Part shown: positions 50,083 through 59,393 of the stretch, in pieces
Position numbering within the stretch: position 1 is the stretch's first letter
Layout: each line of letters opens with the position of its first letter
NCBI RefSeq assembly: GCF_042944905.1
Contig: NZ_CP168496.1
Location: 930,001-994,000 of the forward strand
Direction: 5' to 3'
DNA length: 64,000 nt
DNA from: Psychrobacillus sp042944905
GTDB lineage: Bacteria > Bacillota > Bacilli > Bacillales_A > Planococcaceae
Translations under genes and position numbers: made by a program
Notes under the pieces: generated by a model
What the model saw: only the letters and a program-made list of their open reading frames with translations
Told to the model about the DNA's origin: nothing
Databases searched by the model: none

Positions 50083-51156
50083 ATGATATTTTTGGATATA
50101 AAATTACTTCTTGCTTTTATCGTATCACTGGTAACCGCAATTGCTGTTACACCACTTGTTATTAAATTGGCACATAAAATAGGAGCTGTAGATAAACCTT
50201 CGGAACGAAAGGTTCATCAAAATGTGATGCCTAGATTAGGTGGTCTTGCAATATTTATTGCAGTAACTGTAGGATATTTTGTGGCAGGATTATATGAAGC
50301 AAAGATTAATGGGATAATTGTTGGTGCATTGATCATCATTGTTTTGGGAATAATAGATGATAAGTATGAAATTTCTGCGAAAGTTAAATTAGCAGGCCAA
50401 ATACTTGCTGCTTGTGCAGTAATGGGTAGTGGTTTGACAATTCAAGTATTAAATATTCCATTTTTAGGTGTATTTGATCTAGGGATTTTTTCATATGTAG
50501 TTACTTTACTATGGATTTTAGCCATAACAAATGCGATTAACTTAATTGATGGTTTAGATGGATTATCTGCTGGTATTTCTTCCATTGTATTTGCAAGTAT
50601 TGCTTTTCTAGCATTTTCTGCAGATAAAATGTTGATATTAACACTCTCTTTAGTTTTATTAGGAAGTACACTTGGGTTTTTATTTCATAACTTTTATCCG
50701 GCAAAGATTTTCATGGGAGATACTGGATCCATGTTTTTAGGATACTCTATTGCTATATTATCCTTACTAGGATTGTTTAAAAGTGTGACATTGTTTAGCT
50801 TTGTTGTACCAGTTATGATTTTAGGTGTACCTATATTTGATACTTCGTTTGCGATTATTCGTAGACTTGTAAATAGAAAGCCCATATCGGTTGCGGATAA
50901 ATCGCATTTGCATCATCGATTGTTAGCGCTCGGACTATCACATCGAGATACTGTGTTAGTAATATATGGTTTTGGTTTGATATTTAGTATCTCGGCGATT
51001 ACATTTGAAACATTAACGTTAAGATGGGCTATTTTCATTGTTGTTTTTATTTTAATAGCATTTGAAATTGTTGCAGAAAAAATTGGTCTCGTAAATGACG
51101 AGTATCGACCAATAATAGCTGTTTTCCGTAAGGTTGTTGGGTATAAGCGCAACTAG
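50083..51156 (+). CDS. Undecaprenyl-phosphate sugar-1-phosphate transferase (TagO/WecA type)
   Basis: 357 residues; a TTG at 50092 is an alternative start, as the AAGG site is close to the ATG at 50083. About 10-11 membrane helices. Polyprenyl-phosphate GlcNAc-1-phosphate transferase blocks: DKPSERKVHQNVMPRLGG, GIIDDKYEIS, NAINLIDGLDGLSAG (metal-binding Asp), FHNFYPAKIFMGDTGSMFLG and SHLHHRLLALG. It loads GlcNAc-1-phosphate (or a relative) onto undecaprenyl phosphate, the first step of a wall polymer. It is the likely initiating enzyme of the operon. Confidence 0.92.
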   Translation: MIFLDIKLLLAFIVSLVTAIAVTPLVIKLAHKIGAVDKPSERKVHQNVMPRLGGLAIFIAVTVGYFVAGLYEAKINGIIVGALIIIVLGIIDDKYEISAKVKLAGQILAACAVMGSGLTIQVLNIPFLGVFDLGIFSYVVTLLWILAITNAINLIDGLDGLSAGISSIVFASIAFLAFSADKMLILTLSLVLLGSTLGFLFHNFYPAKIFMGDTGSMFLGYSIAILSLLGLFKSVTLFSFVVPVMILGVPIFDTSFAIIRRLVNRKPISVADKSHLHHRLLALGLSHRDTVLVIYGFGLIFSISAITFETLTLRWAIFIVVFILIAFEIVAEKIGLVNDEYRPIIAVFRKVVGYKRN

Positions 51157-51297
51157 CTTTTAGACTGAGGACAAGTGTTTTCAAGTCAGTCAGAGATGTC
51201 CACTAATTATTCTAGAGCATTCTAGAACTTAGGGATTTTGTGCTTTTCACATAATAATATTTATTAAATAATTCATTGAATGGTTGGTGTAAACGAG

Positions 51298-52413
51298 ATG
51301 AAAGTACCAATGTTAGATTTATCCGAGCAGTATTCATATTTAAAAAGTGAAGTGTTAGAAGCACTAGATAGTGTTATGAGTAGTTCACAATTTATTCTAG
51401 GTAATAACGTGAAGAAACTGGAAGCGGATATCGCTAAGTATAGTCATGTTTCTCATGGTATCGGTTGTGGAAATGGTAGCGATGCAATTCATATTGCTCT
51501 ACAAGCAGCGGGGATTGGTGCTGGAGATGAAGTAATTACGACACCATTTACATTTTTTGCAACAGGTGGAGCAATTGTAAGAGCTGGAGCAACTCCAGTT
51601 TATGCCGATATTGACCCAGTTTCCTTTAATCTAGATCCAAACGAAATTGAAAAACATATTACAGATAAAACAAAAGCGATTATTCCGGTTCATTTATATG
51701 GCCAAATGGCGGATATGGTAAGTATTCGTAAAATTGCTGATAAACATAATTTAGTTGTTATTGAAGATGCAGCACAAGCAATTGGTTCAAAACAAGGAGA
51801 ATTTTCAGTTGGAGAACTAGGCGATGCAGCTACCTATAGTTTTTTCCCAACTAAGAATCTTGGTGCCTATGGCGACGCTGGAATGGTCGTTACGAATAAT
51901 GATGATATTGCTGAAAAGAGTAGAGTAATAAGAGTACATGGCAGTAAACCAAAATATTATCATCATGTGCTTGGATATAACAGTCGCTTAGATGAAATGC
52001 AGGCAGCAATATTAAATGTTAAGTTCCCTCATTTGGATAAATGGGGTGAGCAACGTAGAAAGCATGCAGACTTTTACACAAGTTTATTAAATGAAAGAGT
52101 GTCTGAGTATGTGCAACCACCTGTAAAAGTAAAAGGATTCTATCATGTGTTCCATCAATACACGATATTGACAGATCGTCGTGATGAATTACAAGCTTAT
52201 TTGAATGAAAATGGTGTTTCTACGATGATTTATTATCCACTACCTTTGCATCTTCAACCTGTTTTTGAAAACTTAGGATATAAAAAAGGGGATTTCCCTA
52301 AAACTGAAAAAGCGGCAAATGAAGCTCTTTCTTTACCGATGTTCCCAGAGTTGAAAGAAGAACAACAAAAATACGTGGTTGAAAAAATTGCGGAGTTTTT
52401 TGCTAAAAAATAA
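51298..52413 (+). CDS. DegT-family sugar-nucleotide 3-aminotransferase (WbpE type)
   Basis: 371 residues from the ATG at 51298; six extra codons to 51280 look like leader. DegT/DnrJ/EryC1 fold: GCGNGSDAIHIALQA, TTPFTFFATGGAI, YADIDPVSFNLDP, VIEDAAQAIGS, and PLP lysine Lys186 in FFPTKNLGAYGDAG, with a C-terminal YYPLPLHLQPVF. In the presence of WbpA-, WbpB-, WbpD- and WbpI-type genes the likely reaction is transamination of UDP-3-keto-GlcNAcA to UDP-GlcNAc3NA. Preceded by a 120-base gap; the operon probably continues through it. Confidence 0.9.
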   Translation: MKVPMLDLSEQYSYLKSEVLEALDSVMSSSQFILGNNVKKLEADIAKYSHVSHGIGCGNGSDAIHIALQAAGIGAGDEVITTPFTFFATGGAIVRAGATPVYADIDPVSFNLDPNEIEKHITDKTKAIIPVHLYGQMADMVSIRKIADKHNLVVIEDAAQAIGSKQGEFSVGELGDAATYSFFPTKNLGAYGDAGMVVTNNDDIAEKSRVIRVHGSKPKYYHHVLGYNSRLDEMQAAILNVKFPHLDKWGEQRRKHADFYTSLLNERVSEYVQPPVKVKGFYHVFHQYTILTDRRDELQAYLNENGVSTMIYYPLPLHLQPVFENLGYKKGDFPKTEKAANEALSLPMFPELKEEQQKYVVEKIAEFFAKK

Positions 52414-52427
52414 TGAAATGGTGAATT

Positions 52428-52461
52428 GGTAGAGGGAGACGTGTATACGTTTCCCTCTACC
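52428..52461. promoter_or_regulatory. Strong intra-operon hairpin
   Basis: GGTAGAGGGA (52428-52437) and TCCCTCTACC (52452-52461) pair perfectly and continue through a G-T wobble and ACGT/ACGT to a 4-base GTAT loop, 15 base pairs in all. No T-run follows. It is 20-odd bases before the ribosome site of the next gene, so it may be an RNA-processing or stability element. Confidence 0.75.
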
Positions 52462-52485
52462 TGCCTGTATTGAAGGAGAAGTGTA

Positions 52486-53226
52486 ATGACAGAAAATAAG
52501 AGTTACCGATTATATGATTCATTAGAATTCTTTTGGAATAAAAAGATTTGGTTTATTATTATTCCAATAGTTGTAGCTATACTAGGATTTGTAGGTTCTA
52601 TGTTATTACCTAAAGATGGTGATTACGTTGGTAAGAGCATCGTATTCACAGGTTCTGTAAAAATAGAGGCGTTAACAAATCCAGAACATATTATGACTAT
52701 GTACGGAAACCATTTTACAGGAAAAACAGAAGTATTTGTTCCAACTAGAAGTTATATTAAAACAGAGACTTATGGGAATAATAAAGAAGAAGTAACAAAA
52801 GAACTTAATCAGTTCAATGATCAATTATTTGGTGCTCTAATGGCTCAATATAATAAAATTATTGCAGGAACTGAAAATTACGCAAAAGTTCAAGCGGAGC
52901 GTATTGAAACATTAAAAACTGCGATTGAAGCTTATAAAGCTGCTTTGGCAGGCACTGATAACGTAACGGTAAACAATAATTACGCGATGTTGTTAAGTGC
53001 AGCTGAAATGGATTTAACGAATGCATTAGCTACCGAACAACGTGTAAAAAATGATATTCTAGTATATGAAAAACCTGCTCTTGCTAAAGCTACTACTGTT
53101 GTGAAAACAAAATCATATGGTTTAGAAGGTACAATTGCTGGATTTATTTTTGGGATTTTATTAACGGTATTTATTTTATCTTTATGGAAATACATTTTAG
53201 AAGCTAGAGGGAGTAAAAGAGCATGA
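52486..53226 (+). CDS. Wzz-like chain-length/membrane protein of the polysaccharide operon
   Basis: 246 residues, ATG at 52486 after GAAGGAGAAG. Two membrane helices (~18-37 and ~214-236) bracket an external, helical segment (~140-200 coiled-coil-like), the topology of Wzz/chain-length-determinant proteins. It lacks the tyrosine-kinase partner domain and the classic Pro-rich motif is weak, so the match rests on topology and context. The stop overlaps the next ATG (ATGA). Confidence 0.68.
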   Translation: MTENKSYRLYDSLEFFWNKKIWFIIIPIVVAILGFVGSMLLPKDGDYVGKSIVFTGSVKIEALTNPEHIMTMYGNHFTGKTEVFVPTRSYIKTETYGNNKEEVTKELNQFNDQLFGALMAQYNKIIAGTENYAKVQAERIETLKTAIEAYKAALAGTDNVTVNNNYAMLLSAAEMDLTNALATEQRVKNDILVYEKPALAKATTVVKTKSYGLEGTIAGFIFGILLTVFILSLWKYILEARGSKRA

Positions 53227-54236
53227 TTCAATTTGCAATTGTAGGTATGGGTTTCATCGCAGATAAACATATAGCTGCTATTCGCAATACAGAAGGTGCA
53301 AACCTATTTGCCATTTGTGATAACAACCCTGATCGATTAACAATAGAAGATGAGAATGTATTAAAGTATACGGACTTAGAAAAAATGCTTTCGGACAACT
53401 CTCAAATTGATGTTGTGAATATTTGTGTCCCATCTGGCCTTCACGCAAGTTTGACGAAGATTGTTGCGAAATATAAGAAACATATTATTACGGAAAAACC
53501 AATGGCACTAAATTCTGCGGATGCGAAAGAAATGATGGAAGTAGCAGAAAAAGAAGGCGTTAAGCTTGCTATCGTACATCCAAATCGTTATCGTCCGGCA
53601 ATTATAGAAGTTCGTAAATTAATGGATGCAGAAAAATTTGGTAAGTTAAGTCACGCAAATGCAACGGTTCGATGGAATAGAGGTCAAGAATATTACGACC
53701 AAGCTCCTTGGAGAGGTACGAAGAAGTTTGATGGTGGCGTGTTGATGAATCAGGCAATACATAATTTAGACTTACTTCTTTGGTTTATGGGTCCTGTAAA
53801 ATCTGTTCAAGGGATGGTAGCGACAAGATTCCGAGATATAGAAACAGAAGATGTTGCAACTGGGCTAATCGAATTTGAAAGTGGTGCACTTGGTGTTGTA
53901 GAAGCTGCAACGACGATTTATCCTCAAAATTTAGAAGAATCTCTTTCCATTTTTGGTGAAACAGCTAGCGTGAAAGTTAGTGGGAAAAATGCTTTATTCA
54001 TTGAAACATGGGATGTTGAAGGAGTTAAAGAAGAGGAAGTCGAAGCACTTAAAGCGAAAATACAAAATGAGCCTTGGGGCAAAAAAGGTCATGACTGTAT
54101 TATTGAAGATATGGTTGCTGCGATAAAAGAAAATAGAGATCCTGCAGTGAGTGGCTTAGACGGTTATAACCCAGTTCGTTTAATCGAAGCAATTATTGAA
54201 TCATCTGAAACAGGGAAACGTATTACATTTTCGTAA
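53223..54236 (+). CDS. Gfo/Idh/MocA-family 3-dehydrogenase (WbpB type)
   Basis: 337 residues, ATG overlapping the previous stop. Rossmann NAD-binding start AIVGMGFIADKHIAAI, EKPMALN with catalytic Lys, VRWNRGQEYYDQAPWRGTKKFD shortened here to YYDQAPWRGT, and NQAIHNLDLLLW with the conserved His. Members of this clade (WbpB/WlbA) oxidise C3 of UDP-GlcNAcA, giving the keto sugar used by the aminotransferase gene two places upstream. Confidence 0.9.
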   Translation: MIQFAIVGMGFIADKHIAAIRNTEGANLFAICDNNPDRLTIEDENVLKYTDLEKMLSDNSQIDVVNICVPSGLHASLTKIVAKYKKHIITEKPMALNSADAKEMMEVAEKEGVKLAIVHPNRYRPAIIEVRKLMDAEKFGKLSHANATVRWNRGQEYYDQAPWRGTKKFDGGVLMNQAIHNLDLLLWFMGPVKSVQGMVATRFRDIETEDVATGLIEFESGALGVVEAATTIYPQNLEESLSIFGETASVKVSGKNALFIETWDVEGVKEEEVEALKAKIQNEPWGKKGHDCIIEDMVAAIKENRDPAVSGLDGYNPVRLIEAIIESSETGKRITFS

Positions 54237-54310
54237 ACAGAAAAATGGTAGTCGCCTGGAAGTTACTTAAAAGTTATACAATCTGATTGACAATTAAAGG
54301 AGAGACAATA

Positions 54311-55627
54311 ATGTCTACATATTATGAAGAATTATTAGCAAAAATTGAAAATCGTACTGCGGTAATTGGTGTAGTTGGATTAGGCTATGTTGGATTACCA
54401 CTTTCGGTTGAAAAAGCAAAAGCTGGATACACTGTTATTGGTTTTGACGTACAAGAATCTAAAGTAGAACAAGTAAATGAAGGAATTAACTACATTGGTG
54501 ACGTAGTAGATCATGATTTGAAAGATATGGTGGATTCAGGTCACTTAAGAGCTTCTTCCGATTATGGTTCTATTACTGCAGTGGATGCAGTAGCTATCTG
54601 TGTACCAACTCCATTAGATATTTATCAACAACCAGATACTTCATACGTAGAAAGTTCTGTGCATGAAATCGCAAAATATGCAAAAAAAGGAACTTTAGTA
54701 GTTCTTGAATCAACAACATACCCAGGTACTACAGAAGAAATTATCCGCAAAGCATTAGAAGATCAAGGATTTACAGTAGGAGAAGATATTTTCATCGCGT
54801 ATTCTCCTGAGAGAATAGATCCAGGTAACAAGAGCTTTAATACAAAAAATACACCAAAAGTAGTTGGTGGTATTACGGAAAAATGTACGAATGTAGCAGC
54901 TGCTCTTTATAGCAGTGTACTAGATGGGGATGTTCATAAAGTTTCAAGTCCAGCGATTGCTGAAATGGAAAAGATTTTTGAAAACACATTCCGTCATATT
55001 AATATTGCACTTGCAAATGAAATGGCTATTCTTTGTGAAAAAATGGGAATTGATGTGTGGGAAGTTATTGATGCAGCAAAAACGAAACCATACGGCTTTA
55101 TGGCGTTTTATCCAGGCCCAGGTTTAGGTGGACACTGTATTCCAATCGATCCATTCTATTTAACTTGGAAAGCTAGAGAATATAACTACCATACAAAACT
55201 AATCGAATTAGCTGGTGAAATTAATAACTCGATGCCAGATTATGTTATTACACGTGCAATGCAAATATTAAACGATGAAGGTAAAGCACTTCGTAATGCG
55301 AAAGTTCTTTTACTTGGAGTTGCTTATAAAAAAGACATCGATGATATGCGTGAATCTCCATCATTAAAATTAATCGAATTACTTATTAAACAAGGTGCTG
55401 ATTTCAAATCAATCGATCCTCATGTAGGACAATTTAGAGTAAATGGTGAGACTTTAGAAACATCTGAATTAACAGATGAATTACTCGAAGAAGCGGATAT
55501 TGTCATTTTAGCAACAGACCATAGTTCATTTGACTATGCAACTATCGCCAAAAAATCAAAAGTAATTTTTGATACGCGTAATGCATTCAAAGGAATCGAA
55601 ACTCCAAATCGTTATATTAAGCTATAA
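54311..55627 (+). CDS. UDP-N-acetylglucosamine 6-dehydrogenase (WbpA type)
   Basis: 438 residues from the ATG at 54311 behind AAAGGAGAG; an 8-codon extension overlaps that site. UDP-sugar dehydrogenase: GLGYVGLPL at 23-31, VPTPLD, ESTTYPGTTEE, SPERIDPGN, and catalytic Cys276 in GGHCIPIDPFYL; C-terminal domain with GVAYKKDIDDMRESPS. Converts UDP-GlcNAc to UDP-GlcNAcA with two NAD, the entry to the di-N-acetylated mannuronic acid pathway. UDP-ManNAc dehydrogenase is possible on sequence, but the neighbours favour WbpA. Confidence 0.9.
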   Translation: MSTYYEELLAKIENRTAVIGVVGLGYVGLPLSVEKAKAGYTVIGFDVQESKVEQVNEGINYIGDVVDHDLKDMVDSGHLRASSDYGSITAVDAVAICVPTPLDIYQQPDTSYVESSVHEIAKYAKKGTLVVLESTTYPGTTEEIIRKALEDQGFTVGEDIFIAYSPERIDPGNKSFNTKNTPKVVGGITEKCTNVAAALYSSVLDGDVHKVSSPAIAEMEKIFENTFRHINIALANEMAILCEKMGIDVWEVIDAAKTKPYGFMAFYPGPGLGGHCIPIDPFYLTWKAREYNYHTKLIELAGEINNSMPDYVITRAMQILNDEGKALRNAKVLLLGVAYKKDIDDMRESPSLKLIELLIKQGADFKSIDPHVGQFRVNGETLETSELTDELLEEADIVILATDHSSFDYATIAKKSKVIFDTRNAFKGIETPNRYIKL

Positions 55628-55640
55628 GGGGGCAACGAAA

Positions 55641-56372
55641 ATGAACTTTATACATGAAACTGCTGAATTAGGTGAAAATACGACAGTTGGTCATTTCTCA
55701 GTAATTGAAGAAGGCGCGAAAATTGGTAACAATGTTCGCGTCGGTAATCGTGTAACCATTCATGCAGATTCTATTATTGGTGATGGTACAACGATCGATG
55801 ATGGTGCAGTGGTCGGTAAACAACCAAAACCTGCAAAAACAAGTACGATGCAAATTACTAAAAAAATTCCTCCGCTTCAACTTGGAAAAGAATGTACAGT
55901 TGGAGCGAATACGATTGTATATAGAGGCGCAATTATAGGGGAAAGTACATTAATTGCTGATTTGGCAACAGTTCGTGAAGATGTGGAAATTGGTTCTTTC
56001 GTAATCATTGGACGTAATGTGACTGTCGAAAACTTTGTCACAATTGGTGACCGTACGAAAATTCAATCGAACTCTTATATTACAGCGCATTCTACTTTAG
56101 AAGATCATGTGTTCATCGCACCTTGTGTGACAACGACAAATGATAACTTTATGGGTAGAACGGAAGCACGTTTTGATAAAATTCGTGGAGCAATTGTAAA
56201 ACGTGGGGCGCGTGTTGGAGGAGCTTCTATTATTCTTCCTGGTATTACAATTGCAGAAGAAACTTTTGTAGCAGCGGGAGCCATCGTTACAAAAGATACA
56301 GAAGAAAAAACAGTGATTAAAGGGTTCCCTGCTAGATTCTTGAAAAATGTACCTGAGGAGGAACTACTCTAA
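55641..56372 (+). CDS. Left-handed beta-helix N-acetyltransferase (WbpD type)
   Basis: 243 residues from the ATG at 55641 with AAGGGGG upstream; a 24-codon extension reads over the wbpA end. Hexapeptide-repeat fold throughout (GENTTVGHFSVIEEG, VGNRVTIHADSIIG, FVTIGDRTKIQSNSYI), with FIAPCVTTTNDNFMGR, GGASIILPG and a C-terminal FPARFLKNVPEE. Acetylates the 3-amino group of UDP-GlcNAc3NA using acetyl-CoA, giving UDP-GlcNAc3NAcA. Its stop directly abuts the next start (TAAGTG). Confidence 0.9.
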   Translation: MNFIHETAELGENTTVGHFSVIEEGAKIGNNVRVGNRVTIHADSIIGDGTTIDDGAVVGKQPKPAKTSTMQITKKIPPLQLGKECTVGANTIVYRGAIIGESTLIADLATVREDVEIGSFVIIGRNVTVENFVTIGDRTKIQSNSYITAHSTLEDHVFIAPCVTTTNDNFMGRTEARFDKIRGAIVKRGARVGGASIILPGITIAEETFVAAGAIVTKDTEEKTVIKGFPARFLKNVPEEELL

Positions 56373-57788
56373 GTGTTTTCTCAGCTAAAACGTTTAGGAG
56401 CGGATTCGCTCCTTTACGCATTTATGAATGTAGGAACGAAACTAATCGCTTTTGTATTATTTCCATTCTATACTTATTATCTATCTGGTCTTGCTGAATA
56501 TGGTATGTTAGATTATATTGATCGACTTGTTTCTATGCTGACTTTTTTAGTTATCTTTGGGACAGATTCGGCGTTAGCATACTATTATTTTGAGTATAAA
56601 GACAAAGAAACAAGAGAAAAATATGTTCGATCCGTTATGACATTCCGTTTATTAATTGTGGTTCTTTTGTTTATAGTCTTTTTTCTTGGAGGAGATTGGC
56701 TATCAAAGACACTTTTAGACTCAGAGGGTTATAGTTATTTATTTTATATAGCTTTTGCCACTTTATTTTTAGATACAATTATTACGTTAGTTTTAACAAT
56801 ACTTCGTTATGAATTTAAAACGAAGAAAGTTGTTATCACTACGGTAGCAAAAATGCTATTATTTGCAATTTTATCAATTGTTTTTCTTATATATATTTGG
56901 ACATCAGTTGAAGGTGTTTTAATCGCCCGTCTATTAAGTGTTGGAATTATTATTTTAGTAATGATAAAACCTTCAATGCCATATTTACGTCCTATTTTTG
57001 ATTGGAGAATCTTAAAGAAAATATTAATATATGCAACCCCTCTTGTTCCAGCCTCACTTGCGTTTTGGGTAATTATTAATGCCAATGTATTCTTTTTGAA
57101 AGAATATTCATCTTTCACAGAATCAGGTATATACGGTACTGCTATAAAATTTGCGACTTTCATCACATTATTAACGAGTGGGGTTCAGCTAGCATGGCGA
57201 CCTTTTTCTATGTCTTTAAAAGATAAAGAGTCAAGTCCACAGTTATTTGCGACTTTATATGCGGCGATTTTAATAATAGGAAGTTTTGGGGTATTGCTAC
57301 TCGCTACGATTATGCCTTTAGTTATTTTAGTACTGGCAGAACCGTATCAGATTGCTTATCCATACGTAGCACCAATAGCTATTGCAACATTTATAAACTT
57401 CTTTTATATGATTGTTTCAACTGGAATCTTTTATTCCAAACAAACGAAACATATTTCCATTGCTTTTGGAATAGCTGCGATAGTTTGCGTTATCTTAAGC
57501 ATGCTATTTATACCAATGTACGGAATATGGGGAGCAGTAATTTCATATGTCACCTCTTACTGTGTGGCTTTGTTTTTAGTATTCCGCAAAAGTCAAAAGT
57601 TGTACTATGTTCCTTTTTCGGGATTTAAAATGGCATGGACAATTTTTTGGTTAATCGCAGCAACAGTAAGTATTGTTTTTATTCAAGTAAAAGACTTAAA
57701 TAGTTGGTTAATTGCAGGAGTTTGGATTGGATTTATTGTCCTGATTCTTCTTGTTCGAATGGATAAATATTTTGTAAAAAGAAAGTAA
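56373..57788 (+). CDS. Wzx-type polysaccharide flippase
   Basis: 471 residues, GTG at 56373 immediately after the upstream stop, with GAGGAGG as ribosome site. About 14 membrane helices, basic loops, and the MATE/MOP-like polysaccharide-export pattern (YTYYLSGLAEYGMLDY, PLVPASLAFWVIINANVFFL, PMYGIWGAVISYVTSY). Expected to move the lipid-linked repeat unit across the membrane. It lies in the middle of the operon between sugar-nucleotide genes and the amidotransferase gene. Confidence 0.9.
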   Translation: MFSQLKRLGADSLLYAFMNVGTKLIAFVLFPFYTYYLSGLAEYGMLDYIDRLVSMLTFLVIFGTDSALAYYYFEYKDKETREKYVRSVMTFRLLIVVLLFIVFFLGGDWLSKTLLDSEGYSYLFYIAFATLFLDTIITLVLTILRYEFKTKKVVITTVAKMLLFAILSIVFLIYIWTSVEGVLIARLLSVGIIILVMIKPSMPYLRPIFDWRILKKILIYATPLVPASLAFWVIINANVFFLKEYSSFTESGIYGTAIKFATFITLLTSGVQLAWRPFSMSLKDKESSPQLFATLYAAILIIGSFGVLLLATIMPLVILVLAEPYQIAYPYVAPIAIATFINFFYMIVSTGIFYSKQTKHISIAFGIAAIVCVILSMLFIPMYGIWGAVISYVTSYCVALFLVFRKSQKLYYVPFSGFKMAWTIFWLIAATVSIVFIQVKDLNSWLIAGVWIGFIVLILLVRMDKYFVKRK

Positions 57789-57800
57789 TGGTGATAAGAC

Positions 57801-59393
57801 ATGGAGAAAAAATGTATAACTAACCTGAGACATAAAGAATTTTATCCTATAAAAGGTGTGGGGTATGAAGGTTTTTTTAGAGGTTATTTTTACTATAAAA
57901 ATCAATATGTCACCCATGAAAACTTTGCAAATCTATATGATGATGGGGCAACTCCGGATCCCGCGGTTTGGAATGGAGAATTTGCGCTCATTTTACAAAC
58001 GAGCAATGAGATCGTTTTAGTAACAGATAAAAAGAGATCTATTCCATTGTTTTATACGTTAAATGAATCAAATGCTTGGATTGTACAAGATCACCTTGAA
58101 CCAAATTCTACTATGTCCATTCAGAAAGTTGCAGAAGAGGAACTTTTATTAGCTGGCTTTGTTGCGGGTGAAAAAACATTATTTCAGAATTGGTATCAGT
58201 TGGAAGTTGCTTCTATAGTTCATTTAAAGGAGCGAGCATCCAAGTATTCATATTATTCGTATGTAATAGAAAAAGAAAATGACTCAGTCGACGCTTTTGC
58301 TGAGGAGCTAGCTCATATTTTAAATAAAGTATTTGATGACTTAGTAGTAAGATTGGCGGGACGAAAAATTGTTCTTCCTTTAAGTGGTGGATATGATTCT
58401 CGAATTATTGCATTATTATTAAAAGATAGAGGACTCTCTGATTCTATTATTACCTTTACGTATGGCAGACCTGGTAATGGAGAAGCTACAGTAAGTAAAG
58501 AAATTGCCGACCGCTTAGGATTAAAGTGGAAATACTTTGCCTATGACAAAGCAATGTGGGAAGAACTTTATAAATCGAAATTATGGAAAGATTATGTTTT
58601 ATACGCAAGCAATGGAACATCGGCTGCGCATTTACAAGATTTCCCTAGTACTAAGTTATTGGTGGAAGAAGAGTCCTTACAAAATGCAGTTTTTATGCCT
58701 GGTCATTCACTAGATTTTTTAGGTGGAAGCCATTTACCATATGAAGCGATTCTTGATAAAGAGTTTACAACGAAGGAAGTAGTAGATTTTATCGTTCTTA
58801 AACATTTCCGATTATGGCAAAAAACTGGTGGGATAAGTTTTACAAATAGTGATATTTTTAATTCAGTTACGAAAGATGTATCAGATTACACAAATCTTAC
58901 AAATGAGCGAGTAACGTCGATTATGGATGAATGGAACTGGAAGGAAAGACAAGCAAAGTTTATCATTAACTCTGTTCGAGTGTATGAATACTTTGATCAG
59001 GATTGGTCTATGCCGTTATGGGATGATCGATTAATTTACTTTTTTAGTAAAATCCCAGTGGATTTAAAATATAAGAAGTATTTATATGATTATACATTGC
59101 ATAAAATGTATCCTGATTTTTATCCATTACCTCAAAAGCCAGGACCCGAAAATTCATTGAGAAACAAATATGGATTACTTTATCCTTTATTGCGCAAAAT
59201 ATATCGAAAGAAAAATCTTTACCGCAAATATTTTGATGAGCCAATGGAATGGTTTGGAATTTATCCTACATATAAACAATATGTAGATTCCTTAACTTTT
59301 AAAAAAGATGGTCAAAAATATAGTAATCCGTATAATATAAATTCGTTTATTGTAAAAGATATGATAGAGATGATGAAGGAGATAACAAAATGA
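57801..59393 (+). CDS. Asparagine-synthase-like amidotransferase without N-terminal cysteine
   Basis: 530 residues, ATG at 57801. C-terminal asparagine-synthetase domain with PP-loop SGGYDS (195-200), MPLWDDRLI and MPGHSLDFLGG. The N-terminal ~160 residues resemble a class II glutaminase domain (LILQTSNEIVLVTDKKRSIPLFY) but the nucleophile Cys2 is absent (starts MEKKC), so free ammonia or a partner may supply nitrogen, or only adenylation is done. In uronic-acid polysaccharide loci such proteins are thought to amidate the carboxyl group. Likely product here is an amidated ManNAc3NAcA (inference). Overlaps the next gene by 4 bases. Confidence 0.82.
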   Translation: MEKKCITNLRHKEFYPIKGVGYEGFFRGYFYYKNQYVTHENFANLYDDGATPDPAVWNGEFALILQTSNEIVLVTDKKRSIPLFYTLNESNAWIVQDHLEPNSTMSIQKVAEEELLLAGFVAGEKTLFQNWYQLEVASIVHLKERASKYSYYSYVIEKENDSVDAFAEELAHILNKVFDDLVVRLAGRKIVLPLSGGYDSRIIALLLKDRGLSDSIITFTYGRPGNGEATVSKEIADRLGLKWKYFAYDKAMWEELYKSKLWKDYVLYASNGTSAAHLQDFPSTKLLVEEESLQNAVFMPGHSLDFLGGSHLPYEAILDKEFTTKEVVDFIVLKHFRLWQKTGGISFTNSDIFNSVTKDVSDYTNLTNERVTSIMDEWNWKERQAKFIINSVRVYEYFDQDWSMPLWDDRLIYFFSKIPVDLKYKKYLYDYTLHKMYPDFYPLPQKPGPENSLRNKYGLLYPLLRKIYRKKNLYRKYFDEPMEWFGIYPTYKQYVDSLTFKKDGQKYSNPYNINSFIVKDMIEMMKEITK

